Part shown: piece by piece, positions 36,786 to 44,748 of the stretch
Layout of the letters: each line of letters opens with the position of its first letter
Numbering within the stretch: the first letter of the stretch is position 1
Assembly: GCF_003663845.1 (NCBI RefSeq)
Contig: NZ_RCCA01000003.1
Span: forward strand, 1 to 64,000
Origin: Chryseobacterium sp. 7
Lineage (GTDB): Bacteria > Bacteroidota > Bacteroidia > Flavobacteriales > Weeksellaceae
Direction of reading: 5' to 3'
Length of the DNA stretch: 64,000 bases
Translations under genes and position numbers: made by a program
The notes under the pieces: model-generated
The model's input: only the letters and a program-made list of their open reading frames with translations
What the model was told of the DNA's origin: nothing
Databases searched by the model: none

Positions 36786-38150
36786 TTATTTGTTTCCGAA
36801 GTAAAAATTGATTCCTATTCCAAAGCGTAAAGCCTGATCTTTTCTTTTTCCGTTCACAAGGCCTTCCCAATTGTCTTTGAAGCCCAAATCATATTGGGCG
36901 GATGCTCTCAGTGAAACATTATGGCTGATCATATATTCCAGCCCTCCACCAAATTGTGCTTTATATTGAGGCTGGTATTTTGAATACATGGCTCCTGCTC
37001 CACCGTACAGGTATGGACTGAATCTGTATTTTGGGAAAAGAAGGTATTCCAGATTCACTTCAGGGCCGTAGTAATTTCTTTTTACAATATTTGAATTTTC
37101 AAGCGTAAAATAATTGCCGTTTAGTTCTACATTTAAGTAAGGAGTAAGAAAATATTTGAATCCCACTTTTCCTCCTACGTTCATTTTAGGACCTACATAA
37201 TCATCTCTTACTTTCTGACCTTCAATATTGGCAAATACGGAAAACTTCTGTCTGTAGTTTTCAGGATACCTGCCCCCTATTACTCTTCCATCATTTTGAT
37301 CCTGTTCTTTATTATAATCATTGATTAAGGTTTGGTAGGGTCCATTAGGATCTACTGCTTTCCCCCAAATTTTATCTCTGATTCCTTCCACGATAAGGGA
37401 TTTCACTGCTTTTTCAATGGCTTCGGTTACAGCAAGCTGCACAGGCTCATTCTGAGTGAGTCCTACTTCAGCTTCAAGGAGTCTTTCTGTATCAATATAT
37501 CTGAAAAAACTTCCATTTACGCTGGTTGAAAGAATTGTTTTTGAGGTATAAACCGTTTTAAGAATCTCCCCGTTAAGCGTAGAAACCGCACGAAGATAAA
37601 TGGTAATTCTGTCCTGACGATATTGTGTGGAAGCTCCGATACCGAAATATCTGGCTCCAAGCCCACCTGTAAGAATATTACTGTCATAAGAAATGACACC
37701 GCCTTCAAGAAGAATTCCGGCGTATAAAAGAGGGGGAAGCGCCTGGCTGTTTTTGTCTGCATCCTTTATGTACTCCTGACGTGTGGAGCGGATGATTTGT
37801 CTTTCATTAAGAAGATTCGCAATATTCTCCCTTTCAATAGGGATAAACCAATGGCTGTCTTCCAGTGCTTTGATGAGAATGGTAGTGGTACCTTGGGGAA
37901 CTGCCGTACTCCAGTTGTTTCCGGTTTCGGAAGGCTTGTACTGGCCGGTCTGATCTCTGAATTTGTAGACTCCTATTACAATCTTCTCTTTGGGAAGAGG
38001 AAGATTTTTCAATTCGGCGGTAGAAGAGGTAACCTCTCCCATTGTTGGTTTTTCGGGATCCGAAGGTAAACCAAATATTGAACTACAAGCCTGCAGAACA
38101 CATAGCAGGAAACTACAGAAAAAGATTCTGGTGTAAGTGTAGGTTGTCAT
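36786..38150 (-). CDS. csgG: CsgG curli secretion channel fused to a beta-barrel domain
   Basis: 454 residues. A lipoprotein signal ends in VLQAC (Cys22). The CsgG domain spans about 45-280 (KIVIGVYKFRDQTGQYK, ERENIANLLNERQIIRSTRQ, GGLGARYFGIGASTQYRQDR, DTERLLEAEVGLTQNEP). E. coli CsgG stops at 277 residues; here about 150 residues follow with GGKVGFKYFLTPYLNVELNG and AQFGGGLEYMISHNVSLRAS, an outer-membrane beta-barrel-type domain ending in an aromatic-rich strand (GIGINFYFGNK). CsgG forms a nonameric channel for curlin export. 25 nt behind csgF. Confidence 0.88.
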   Translation of the reverse strand: MTTYTYTRIFFCSFLLCVLQACSSIFGLPSDPEKPTMGEVTSSTAELKNLPLPKEKIVIGVYKFRDQTGQYKPSETGNNWSTAVPQGTTTILIKALEDSHWFIPIERENIANLLNERQIIRSTRQEYIKDADKNSQALPPLLYAGILLEGGVISYDSNILTGGLGARYFGIGASTQYRQDRITIYLRAVSTLNGEILKTVYTSKTILSTSVNGSFFRYIDTERLLEAEVGLTQNEPVQLAVTEAIEKAVKSLIVEGIRDKIWGKAVDPNGPYQTLINDYNKEQDQNDGRVIGGRYPENYRQKFSVFANIEGQKVRDDYVGPKMNVGGKVGFKYFLTPYLNVELNGNYFTLENSNIVKRNYYGPEVNLEYLLFPKYRFSPYLYGGAGAMYSKYQPQYKAQFGGGLEYMISHNVSLRASAQYDLGFKDNWEGLVNGKRKDQALRFGIGINFYFGNK

Positions 38151-38175
38151 GGTAAGTTTATTTTTAGTTATTTCC

Positions 38176-38595
38176 TTATTTTGGGATTACGATCTCGGAC
38201 TGATCGCCATTGCTGGTATCCAAAATATTGATTAAAAGTCCCTGATTAGTATTGGTGATCTGTAAATAAAGCGATCCAAAAAGGTAATTTCCGGGTTTTA
38301 AATTTCCATCACCAAACTGTTCATCAAACAGTTTTCTTGAAAGTTCACTGAGAATTTGTCTGTTCAGACTCTGGGTAAAGCTGTCAAGAGAGTTTACACG
38401 ATCAAGCAAATTGCTGTAATCATTCTTTTCATCAAATTGATTCTGTGCATTAGCAGAGCTTAAAAGCCACTGATAATTAAACGTATCTCCTCCGAAAGCC
38501 GGATTCACCGGTTTATAGACGAGCTGCTGAGATTTTCCGTAGAAAATACCCGCAATAAAGGTCAAAATAATCATAAAGGTTTTCATGGCGGACAT
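38176..38595 (-). CDS. csgF: CsgF curli assembly factor
   Basis: 139 residues with a signal peptide ending around GKSQQ. The mature start QLVYKPVNPAFGGDTFNYQW then LLSSANAQNQ is the signature of CsgF, which caps the CsgG channel and helps nucleate the fibre. The length matches E. coli CsgF (138). It starts 2 nt behind the csgE stop codon. The ATG three codons further on (MKTFMIIL) is an alternative start. Confidence 0.9.
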   Translation of the reverse strand: MSAMKTFMIILTFIAGIFYGKSQQLVYKPVNPAFGGDTFNYQWLLSSANAQNQFDEKNDYSNLLDRVNSLDSFTQSLNRQILSELSRKLFDEQFGDGNLKPGNYLFGSLYLQITNTNQGLLINILDTSNGDQSEIVIPK

Positions 38596-38597
38596 TT

Positions 38598-39332
38598 TTA
38601 GTAGATAAATTCATTTTTAATAAGGTTTTTCTTAGCGTTAAATTCCTTGATATATTTTAAGCTGTAGGACAGCTGTTCTTTCAAATAGTCTTCTGCGGGA
38701 TTGGTCATAAAGCTGTAAATGATTTTATCCTCAATCTGGATATTGATCTGGCCGCTTGTTCCCCGAAGAGGAAGTTCTGTAATGGTAACGGCGCTGCTGC
38801 TCTTATCCGGAAGCTGGCTGTACTGCATATAGAACAGATCATAAAAATCTTTTCCCACCTTCGTTTTGGTTTCATCTATGGTAAGCCCTCTCAGTTCATA
38901 GGCCGCATCTTCTTCTATCCTGGCAGTTTTCTTTTTAAAAAGATCACTGTTCAGTTCCAGGCTGTCTTTGGCTACAAGTTTTTGCGTTTCTTCATCCCGG
39001 ATATAAAGGAAAGCTTTCAATGCATCTTTTGACTCCAGGTTTACACTGATCTCTGATAATATTTTGACTTCATTGGGGTTGACTGAAAATTTACCACTCT
39101 GCTGATTGTTGGAGAGATTTCCCCCGTTTCCTTTTTTTATAGAAACCAAAAGATAATTCAACTCTTTATAAACAGTGGTATTGTTCATTACAATAGCCTT
39201 TAGTATAACCTGATTTTCAAGGAGACTGCTTTCTATTCTTGCGTTTACTTTTTTATCTTCCTGCCCATAACCCCATACAGACAGGAAGGCAAAAAAAGTG
39301 CTCAGGCTAAGGGAAGATAAAAGTTTCATCAT
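38598..39332 (-). CDS. csgE: CsgE curli chaperone with N-terminal Ig-like extension
   Basis: 244 residues, signal peptide ending SVWGYGQ. The C-terminal 100 residues, from ELRGLTIDETKTKVGKDFYD to FVxNP-like SFMTNPAEDYLKEQ, fit CsgE, which feeds curlin to CsgG (E. coli CsgE is 129 residues). The N-terminal 110 residues of the mature protein are all-beta (VILKAIVMNNTTVYKELNYL onward) and resemble the Ig-like CsgC/CsgH chaperone fold. This would be a fusion of two curlin chaperones; the N-terminal assignment is an inference. Confidence 0.82.
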   Translation of the reverse strand: MMKLLSSLSLSTFFAFLSVWGYGQEDKKVNARIESSLLENQVILKAIVMNNTTVYKELNYLLVSIKKGNGGNLSNNQQSGKFSVNPNEVKILSEISVNLESKDALKAFLYIRDEETQKLVAKDSLELNSDLFKKKTARIEEDAAYELRGLTIDETKTKVGKDFYDLFYMQYSQLPDKSSSAVTITELPLRGTSGQINIQIEDKIIYSFMTNPAEDYLKEQLSYSLKYIKEFNAKKNLIKNEFIY

Positions 39333-39339
39333 TTGTGTT

Positions 39340-39738
39340 TTAATAATTTCGCATGAAAACCGTTTTATTATCTCCCTTTACATTGATCTGAATTCCGTCT
39401 GAAATACTGTTGCTTCCGGTAACATCAATAATATTGTTGCTTCCCTGTGCAGTAACGGCAGCTTTCGTTTCTTTATCTGTAAATGAATTGATAAAATATA
39501 GGGTATTGAAATCTCCCAGCTGTTTTACCACAATATTGGTTCGGGCGTTAAGAGAAAGCTCAGCATTGTTATAATCACCCATCTGAATGATATTGGAACC
39601 GTAAGAACTCTGATCTGTCTGCTGCCTGGCTATAAGATTAAAGATTGTATTACTGTTGATCTTATTCCAGTCTATTTCCTGTGCCTGCAATCGCATGACT
39701 GCGAAAAGAGCAAATGCACTCCATTTTAAAGTAAGCAT
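39340..39738 (-). CDS. Minor curlin/nucleator-like protein (CsgB-type)
   Basis: 132 residues with a signal peptide ending MRLQAQ. The mature part has Gln/Gly/Asn-rich units (NIIQMGDYNNAELSLNART, then IVVKQLGDFNTLYFIN, and ITAQGSNNIIDVTGSNSIS-like), fewer and less regular than the major curlin. By position and size it is the likely nucleator that anchors the fibre. 7 nt upstream of csgE. Confidence 0.78.
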   Translation of the reverse strand: MLTLKWSAFALFAVMRLQAQEIDWNKINSNTIFNLIARQQTDQSSYGSNIIQMGDYNNAELSLNARTNIVVKQLGDFNTLYFINSFTDKETKAAVTAQGSNNIIDVTGSNSISDGIQINVKGDNKTVFMRNY

Positions 39739-39851
39739 GACCTATTTTGTATTATACATCATGTAAACCAATGAAAAGTGAAGGTAAAAAGGAGAAACAC
39801 TGCAGTTTCTCCTTTACAATTTTCTAAGATTTACAGTATGTGTTATAGGGC

Positions 39852-40670
39852 TTAATTGGATTGATTCACAACCATAGAGTTTCCGTTACCCATCTGAGTT
39901 CCTAAATGGATATGAGAATCACCGCTTTGAGTTACCCAGGTAAAGTTACCATTACCACTTTGAAGATCAATAGCTGTATTAGAATCTCCTATCTGGAACT
40001 GATAAAGCTGGTTGGCATTACCTGTTTGTACTCCTACAGAAGTGTTATCATCACCTACCTGAACAGAAGCTGCTATATTACCGTTTCCTGCCTGTGTATG
40101 GGTAGCACTGTTATCATTACCATCCTGATACTGAACAAGGATATTATTAGCACCTACCTGAACTCCGGTAGCATCATTTCTTCTTCCAAGCTGAATTTGA
40201 TAAGCTTCATTACCGCTACCTACCTGAATAGCCGAAGCATCATTCCTTCTTCCCTCCTGATATTGAACGACTGAGTTTCCTAATCCAAGCTGCACCGAAG
40301 AAGCATCATTTCTTCTTCCGATCTGAGTTTGTTCTGTAGAGTTAAGTACTCCTAACTGCCATGTTGAAGCAGAGTTTCTGTTACCCATCTGCATTACTTC
40401 ATTTGAGTTTCCGATACCCACCTGATCCACATCTATAGAGTTTCTGTTTCCGATACTTTGTGCATTATTAGTGTTTAAAATTCCAATCTGGTCAATATCT
40501 GCAGTATTACGATTCCCTGTTTGGGTAAGAGAATTGACGTTCAAAAGACCAGTCTGGTCTACAGTAGCAACATTTAAGTTTCCTGTTTGGGTAGTCACAT
40601 CAATATTGAATTGTGCAAATCCGAAACTCATGGCGAATAGTGTAAGTACACCTGTAAGTAAATTTTTCAT
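39852..40670 (-). CDS. Major curlin subunit (CsgA-type) with 22 exact 11-residue units
   Basis: 272 residues. After a signal peptide (AMSFGFAQ) the protein consists of 22 successive units of 11 residues, each Q-x-G-x-x-N-x5 (for example QTGNRNTADID, QLGRRNDATGV, QIGDSNTAIDL). I found no unit with an insertion or deletion; the few departures are Gln to Ser in unit 5 and Asn to His in unit 21. Two units make a 22-residue curlin repeat, so this is 11 repeats compared with 5 in E. coli CsgA. It is the first gene of the operon. Confidence 0.9.
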   Translation of the reverse strand: MKNLLTGVLTLFAMSFGFAQFNIDVTTQTGNLNVATVDQTGLLNVNSLTQTGNRNTADIDQIGILNTNNAQSIGNRNSIDVDQVGIGNSNEVMQMGNRNSASTWQLGVLNSTEQTQIGRRNDASSVQLGLGNSVVQYQEGRRNDASAIQVGSGNEAYQIQLGRRNDATGVQVGANNILVQYQDGNDNSATHTQAGNGNIAASVQVGDDNTSVGVQTGNANQLYQFQIGDSNTAIDLQSGNGNFTWVTQSGDSHIHLGTQMGNGNSMVVNQSN

Positions 40671-40701
40671 CTTAGTAAAAATTAATTGGTTAATAGTAAG
40701 G

Positions 40702-40745
40702 CAAAGGTAACCTCTACATCAAAGTGAAAAACCACCATCAAAGTG
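40702..40745 (-). promoter_or_regulatory. Curli operon promoter with direct repeats
   Basis: TACCTTTG on the minus strand (40702-40709) is a -7 element 32 nt upstream of the curlin start codon. Just upstream, the 10-mer CACTTTGATG occurs twice (40717-40726 and 40736-40745) with starts 19 bp apart, overlapping where -33 would be. No TTG at the normal distance, so an activator bound at the repeats may be required. Confidence 0.6.
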
Positions 40746-41172
40746 TAAATTTCAAAAGTCACGGTTTATAGTTGGAGGGGTCACCAATTGCCGTTGTACA
40801 GCTGTCATTGTTTTCAGTGACGGGAAAATACGGTATCCTGTTTCAGCCGAAAAGTAAGTCCGTTAACGGTGAATATTACACGGTTTGCAGGCCCTGCTTC
40901 CACTCAATATTTCACTTTTTGTATAGCGTTAAAACATCACAGTGCAGGGTTTTAATTTTTTTGCCATAATTCGTTATTTTTCATTCATTAATAAATAAAA
41001 AATGATGATTAAAATAAATTAATTAAAACTTTAATATTTAAATTATAAATTTCACTCCTTACTAATCAGGATGATTTGCTTTTGAAATACAATTTATTAC
41101 AACCATCTTTTAACCCTAATTTCTGCATAGGTTAATTAATGTTAAGGCATTTATTTCTTCAATATATATTGT
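40746..41172. other. Divergent intergenic region, curli/Nudix
   Basis: About 430 nt. The first half (40765-40960) is less AT-rich than usual intergenic DNA and holds an incidental plus-strand frame without family resemblance. It could contain an untranslated leader, a regulatory RNA or binding sites for curli control. The second half is AT-rich. Confidence 0.4.
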
Positions 41173-41180
41173 TAAATTTG
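41173..41180 (+). promoter_or_regulatory. -7 element of the Nudix gene
   Basis: TAAATTTG ends only 4 nt before the ATG at 41185. Transcription should begin about at the start codon, which implies a leaderless mRNA. Confidence 0.5.
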
Positions 41181-41184
41181 AGCT

Positions 41185-41814
41185 ATGGAAAATTTTGGAA
41201 AAGATTTATTACGAAAAATAAAAAGTGTAGAACTTCCCGGCGAGCATGCACATGGGGTATTCTCACCTCCCTACCGCCCTGTTTTTACTTATGATGAAGT
41301 ATTGGCAAAGAATCCCAAATTTGCCGCTGTTAATATTGTTTTATATCTAAAAGACAACGAGTGGTATTTTCCATTGATTCAAAGAACGATTAATGAGCAC
41401 GACAGACACAGCGGGCAGATATCCCTGCCTGGAGGTAAGCGTGAGGAAATGGACAGAGATTTTGCTGAAACTGCAGTTCGGGAAACTTCTGAAGAAATAG
41501 GAATAGATAAACATTATGTAAGGATTATCAGAGAAATGTCTCCTATTTATATACCACCGAGCAATTTTTACGTCTATCCTTATATTTCTTACACTAAAAA
41601 GGATCCTACCTTCGTTCTCCAGCAAACAGAAGCTGTGGAAACGATTGAATTTCCCATCACGTCCTTTCTGAACCTGTCAGATACCCCTGAACTTATGGCT
41701 CTGCCCAGTGCAAGCGGGCATGAGGTTCCTGTGATCAATTTCAACGGATACATCATCTGGGGTGCTACAGCAATGATATTAAGTGAATTCAGCCAGTTGC
41801 TGAAAAAAATGTAA
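41185..41814 (+). CDS. Nudix hydrolase, CoA pyrophosphatase-like
   Basis: 209 residues. The Nudix box runs from residue 83: GGKREEMD then AETAVRETSEEIGI, with the catalytic RExxEE. The preceding SGQISLPGGK is the CoA-pyrophosphatase (NudL) variant of the motif. These enzymes split CoA and related dinucleotides. It precedes the acyltransferase by 27 nt and is probably co-transcribed with it. Confidence 0.88.
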   Translation: MENFGKDLLRKIKSVELPGEHAHGVFSPPYRPVFTYDEVLAKNPKFAAVNIVLYLKDNEWYFPLIQRTINEHDRHSGQISLPGGKREEMDRDFAETAVRETSEEIGIDKHYVRIIREMSPIYIPPSNFYVYPYISYTKKDPTFVLQQTEAVETIEFPITSFLNLSDTPELMALPSASGHEVPVINFNGYIIWGATAMILSEFSQLLKKM

Positions 41815-41841
41815 CTTTGCACTATCGTGTTTAATTGAGAG

Positions 41842-42648
41842 ATGGCGAAGAAAAATATTTTCACCGATGCATTCGGAACTCCTTATTTTTTGAAAAGGTT
41901 TATTATTTTTATTTTAGGAATTGTTTCTTACAGAAGATTCAATGGCTTTAATAAGTTAAAAATAACCGGTACGGAACACCTTGTGGATCTTCCGGACTCC
42001 AACGTACTTTTTGTATCCAACCATCAAACCTATTTTGCGGATGTGGCAGCAATGTATCATGCCTTCTGTGCGGTGAACAACGGATATTTAAACACGATAA
42101 AAAACCCTATCTACCTACTGAACCCAAAGATCGATTTTTACTATGTAGCAGCAGAAGAAACCATGAATAAAGGTATTCTTCCCAAGATTTTCAAAATCGC
42201 CGGAGCTGTAACCGTAAAAAGAACTTGGAGAGCAGAAGGAAAGAATGTCAACAGAATGGTAGACATGAGTGAGGTAGATAATATTATGAAAGCATTGGAC
42301 AATGGCTGGGTAGCTACTTTCCCTCAAGGAACTACATCAGCTTTTGCACAGGGACGAAGAGGAACTGCCAAGTTGGTAAAAAATCAGCGTCCTATTGTAA
42401 TTCCAATCAAAATAAACGGATTCAGAAGAGCTTTTGATAAAAAAGGACTCCGCGTAAAGGTAACCGGTGTAAAACCTACGATGGAATTCAAAGCTCCTTT
42501 GGATATTGATTATGATAATGAAAAAGCACCGGAAATCTTACTGAAAATTATGACTGCCATTGAGCAGACAGAAGATTTCAATCTATTACACAGTTATGAT
42601 GAAGAACTTAAAGCTAAAAAATTAGAACAAAAGGACTCAAATAATTAA
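41842..42648 (+). CDS. PlsC-like 1-acylglycerol-3-phosphate acyltransferase
   Basis: 268 residues. The conserved acyltransferase block I is NHQTYFAD and block III is FPQGTTSAF. Both vary from textbook motifs: five residues separate His and Asp instead of four, and Gln replaces Glu in FPEGT. The general layout (N-terminal hydrophobic segment around LKRFIIFILGIVSY, then soluble catalytic domain) fits membrane-associated phospholipid acyltransferases. It acts in phosphatidic acid or aminolipid synthesis. Forms an operon with the Nudix gene, the lipoprotein and mpl. Confidence 0.82.
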   Translation: MAKKNIFTDAFGTPYFLKRFIIFILGIVSYRRFNGFNKLKITGTEHLVDLPDSNVLFVSNHQTYFADVAAMYHAFCAVNNGYLNTIKNPIYLLNPKIDFYYVAAEETMNKGILPKIFKIAGAVTVKRTWRAEGKNVNRMVDMSEVDNIMKALDNGWVATFPQGTTSAFAQGRRGTAKLVKNQRPIVIPIKINGFRRAFDKKGLRVKVTGVKPTMEFKAPLDIDYDNEKAPEILLKIMTAIEQTEDFNLLHSYDEELKAKKLEQKDSNN

Positions 42649-42664
42649 AGTAAATAGAAAAATT

Positions 42665-43102
42665 ATGAAAAAAATACTTGGAATCTTATTCGCAATCATA
42701 GTATTAGTTTCATGCAACAGCCAGAAGGTATATTCGGATTTTGATATCAGCTATTCGAAAAGCGGAGGCTTTGCACCCGTATATGAAAACATGCTCATAA
42801 AAGGCAATAATGTACATTACTCTTTTGAAGGGCAGGGTAAAAAATACAAACAGGATTTTAAAATCTCTGATGAAGATCTGAAAAAACTGGATCAGGTGCT
42901 TTCTCAGAATAATTTTAGAAGAATACAGGAAGATCATAAAAAATTGTACGACAATATTTCAACTTCCATCAATGTCAAGAAAGGTGCCAATGAAGGCAGT
43001 AAATCGGATGCCAGTATGATTACTCCAAATTATCAGACCCATTGGAACAATATTCTTGAAGCTTTTCAGCAGATCATAAATACTAATGTTAAAAAACAGT
43101 AA
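42665..43102 (+). CDS. Hypothetical small lipoprotein
   Basis: 145 residues. Lipobox IVLVSC with Cys17. The mature part (SDFDISYSKSGGFAPVYENM onward) is alpha/beta and matches no family known to me. It lies 16 nt behind the acyltransferase and 6 nt before the muropeptide ligase, so it belongs to the same transcript. Confidence 0.75.
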   Translation: MKKILGILFAIIVLVSCNSQKVYSDFDISYSKSGGFAPVYENMLIKGNNVHYSFEGQGKKYKQDFKISDEDLKKLDQVLSQNNFRRIQEDHKKLYDNISTSINVKKGANEGSKSDASMITPNYQTHWNNILEAFQQIINTNVKKQ

Positions 43103-43108
43103 ATAGAA

Positions 43109-44446
43109 TTGAAAACCCATTTCATTGCCATTGGCGGAAGCGCCATGCATAATCTCGCCATTGCACTAAAAGACAAAGGATATCAGGTAACAGGCTCTGA
43201 TGACGCTATTTTTGAGCCTTCAAAATCCCGGCTGGAAAAGAAAGGAATTATGCCTCAGGAAATGGGCTGGTTCCCGGAAAAGATCACTCCGGATATTGAT
43301 GCTGTTATTCTTGGGATGCATGCACATCAGGACAATCCTGAGCTGGCAAGAGCAAAAGAACTGGGTCTGAAAATATATTCTTATCCTGAATTCCTGTACG
43401 AGCAGTCTAAGAACAAAACCAGAGTTGTCATTGCAGGATCACATGGTAAAACAACCATTACTTCAATGATTCTTCACGTACTGAATTTCCACCAGAAAGA
43501 TGTAGATTTCATGGTAGGTGCACAGCTTGAAGGTTTCGACTGTATGGTGAAACTGACTCAGGATAATGACTTCATGGTGCTAGAAGGCGATGAATACCTT
43601 TCTTCCCCTATTGATCTTCGTTCAAAATTTTTACTGTATCAGCCCAATATTGCTTTAATGAGCGGTATTGCATGGGATCATATCAATGTTTTTAAAACAT
43701 TTGATGATTATATTGATCAGTTCAGAAAGTTTGTGGCAAGCATTACAGCAGGCGGAGTTCTGGTGTACAACGAAGAGGATGCTGAAGTAGTGAAAGTAGT
43801 CGAAAATGCTGAGAACTATTTCAGAAAGATTCCTTATAAAACGCCTGAATACGAAATCAACAATGGTAAAGTATATTTAAAAACAGAAATGGGCGATGTT
43901 CCGCTTTCTGTTTTTGGAGCGCACAATCTGTTGAATATGGAAGGCGCAAGACATATCTGCCAGCAGCTTGGCATTATGGATGAGGACTTCTATGAGGCTA
44001 TTATGAGCTTCAAAGGAGCTTCCAAACGTCTTGAAAAAGTAGAAAGAGAAGATAAGGGAACTCTTTATAAAGATTTTGCCCACGCACCAAGTAAAGTGAA
44101 GGCAGCTGTAAAGGCTTTTGCAGAACAGTTTAAAAAAGATAAGAAGTACGGATTTCTGGAACTTCACACCTATTCCAGCTTAAATCCGGCTTTCCTTGAG
44201 CAATATGACCACGCTATGGACGGTCTGGAAGAAGCAGTTGTTTTCTACTCTGAAGACGCTTTGAAGATCAAGAGAATGGAACCAATTTCTCCAGAATTCA
44301 TTAAAGAAAAATTCAAAAATGAAAAATTAAGGGTTTTCACGAATGCAGAAGATCTTCATTCTTACTGGAATACATTGGATAAAACGGATGGTGTTTATCT
44401 GATGATGAGTTCCGGTAATTTCGGTGGTCTAGATTTAACAAAATAA
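43109..44446 (+). CDS. mpl: Mur ligase family, Mpl-like (UDP-MurNAc:tripeptide ligase)
   Basis: 445 residues from TTG 43109, chosen because the Rossmann-type opening MKTHFIAIGGSAMHNLA is the family start. The ATP loop is GSHGKTTITS (about 110-119), then EGDEYLSSPID and the C-terminal DFAHAPSKVKAA and FLELHTYSSLNP follow the Mpl pattern. Mpl recycles murein tripeptide onto UDP-MurNAc. The length agrees with Mpl (about 450). The last gene of a four-gene operon. Confidence 0.88.
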   Translation: MKTHFIAIGGSAMHNLAIALKDKGYQVTGSDDAIFEPSKSRLEKKGIMPQEMGWFPEKITPDIDAVILGMHAHQDNPELARAKELGLKIYSYPEFLYEQSKNKTRVVIAGSHGKTTITSMILHVLNFHQKDVDFMVGAQLEGFDCMVKLTQDNDFMVLEGDEYLSSPIDLRSKFLLYQPNIALMSGIAWDHINVFKTFDDYIDQFRKFVASITAGGVLVYNEEDAEVVKVVENAENYFRKIPYKTPEYEINNGKVYLKTEMGDVPLSVFGAHNLLNMEGARHICQQLGIMDEDFYEAIMSFKGASKRLEKVEREDKGTLYKDFAHAPSKVKAAVKAFAEQFKKDKKYGFLELHTYSSLNPAFLEQYDHAMDGLEEAVVFYSEDALKIKRMEPISPEFIKEKFKNEKLRVFTNAEDLHSYWNTLDKTDGVYLMMSSGNFGGLDLTK

Positions 44447-44506
44447 TGACCACTTTGGCCACTTTGGTTTAAAAATTTAACATTAAGAAACAATTCTCAA
44501 TATGAT

Positions 44507-44543
44507 AAAAACTTCTTTCAGCTGAAAGAAGTTTTTTATTTTT
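44507..44543 (+). terminator. Terminator behind mpl
   Basis: AAAACTTCTTTCAGCTGAAAGAAGTTTT is a perfect palindrome followed by a T-rich run. Confidence 0.88.
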
Positions 44544-44719
44544 TTAATAAAACAAGTTATCGAAATAATCAAAATATGTTTCATTTATTTTATCATAAAA
44601 TAATTATTAGCGAAAAATATTCATATATAAACAAATTCACATATAAATATAATTTTAAAACAATCATTTAATTAATTGATAATCAATAAATTGTGATTTA
44701 TTTTTGCGAAATATTTTTA

Positions 44720-44727
44720 TATATTTG
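44720..44727 (+). promoter_or_regulatory. -7 element of the lectin pair
   Basis: TATATTTG, 22 nt before the first lectin start codon, in a 200-nt AT-rich gap. No TTG at -33, so activation by a regulator is plausible. Confidence 0.5.
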
Positions 44728-44748
44728 AGATGAATAAAAAGCATAAAA

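Noticed and set aside
36775..36870. Extension of the curli-operon lipoprotein into csgG
   Set aside because: It would overlap csgG and hide the lipoprotein signal peptide that begins at 36774.
40772..40969. 65-residue frame in the curli/Nudix gap
   Set aside because: No family resemblance and no promoter; it lies in a probable regulatory region.
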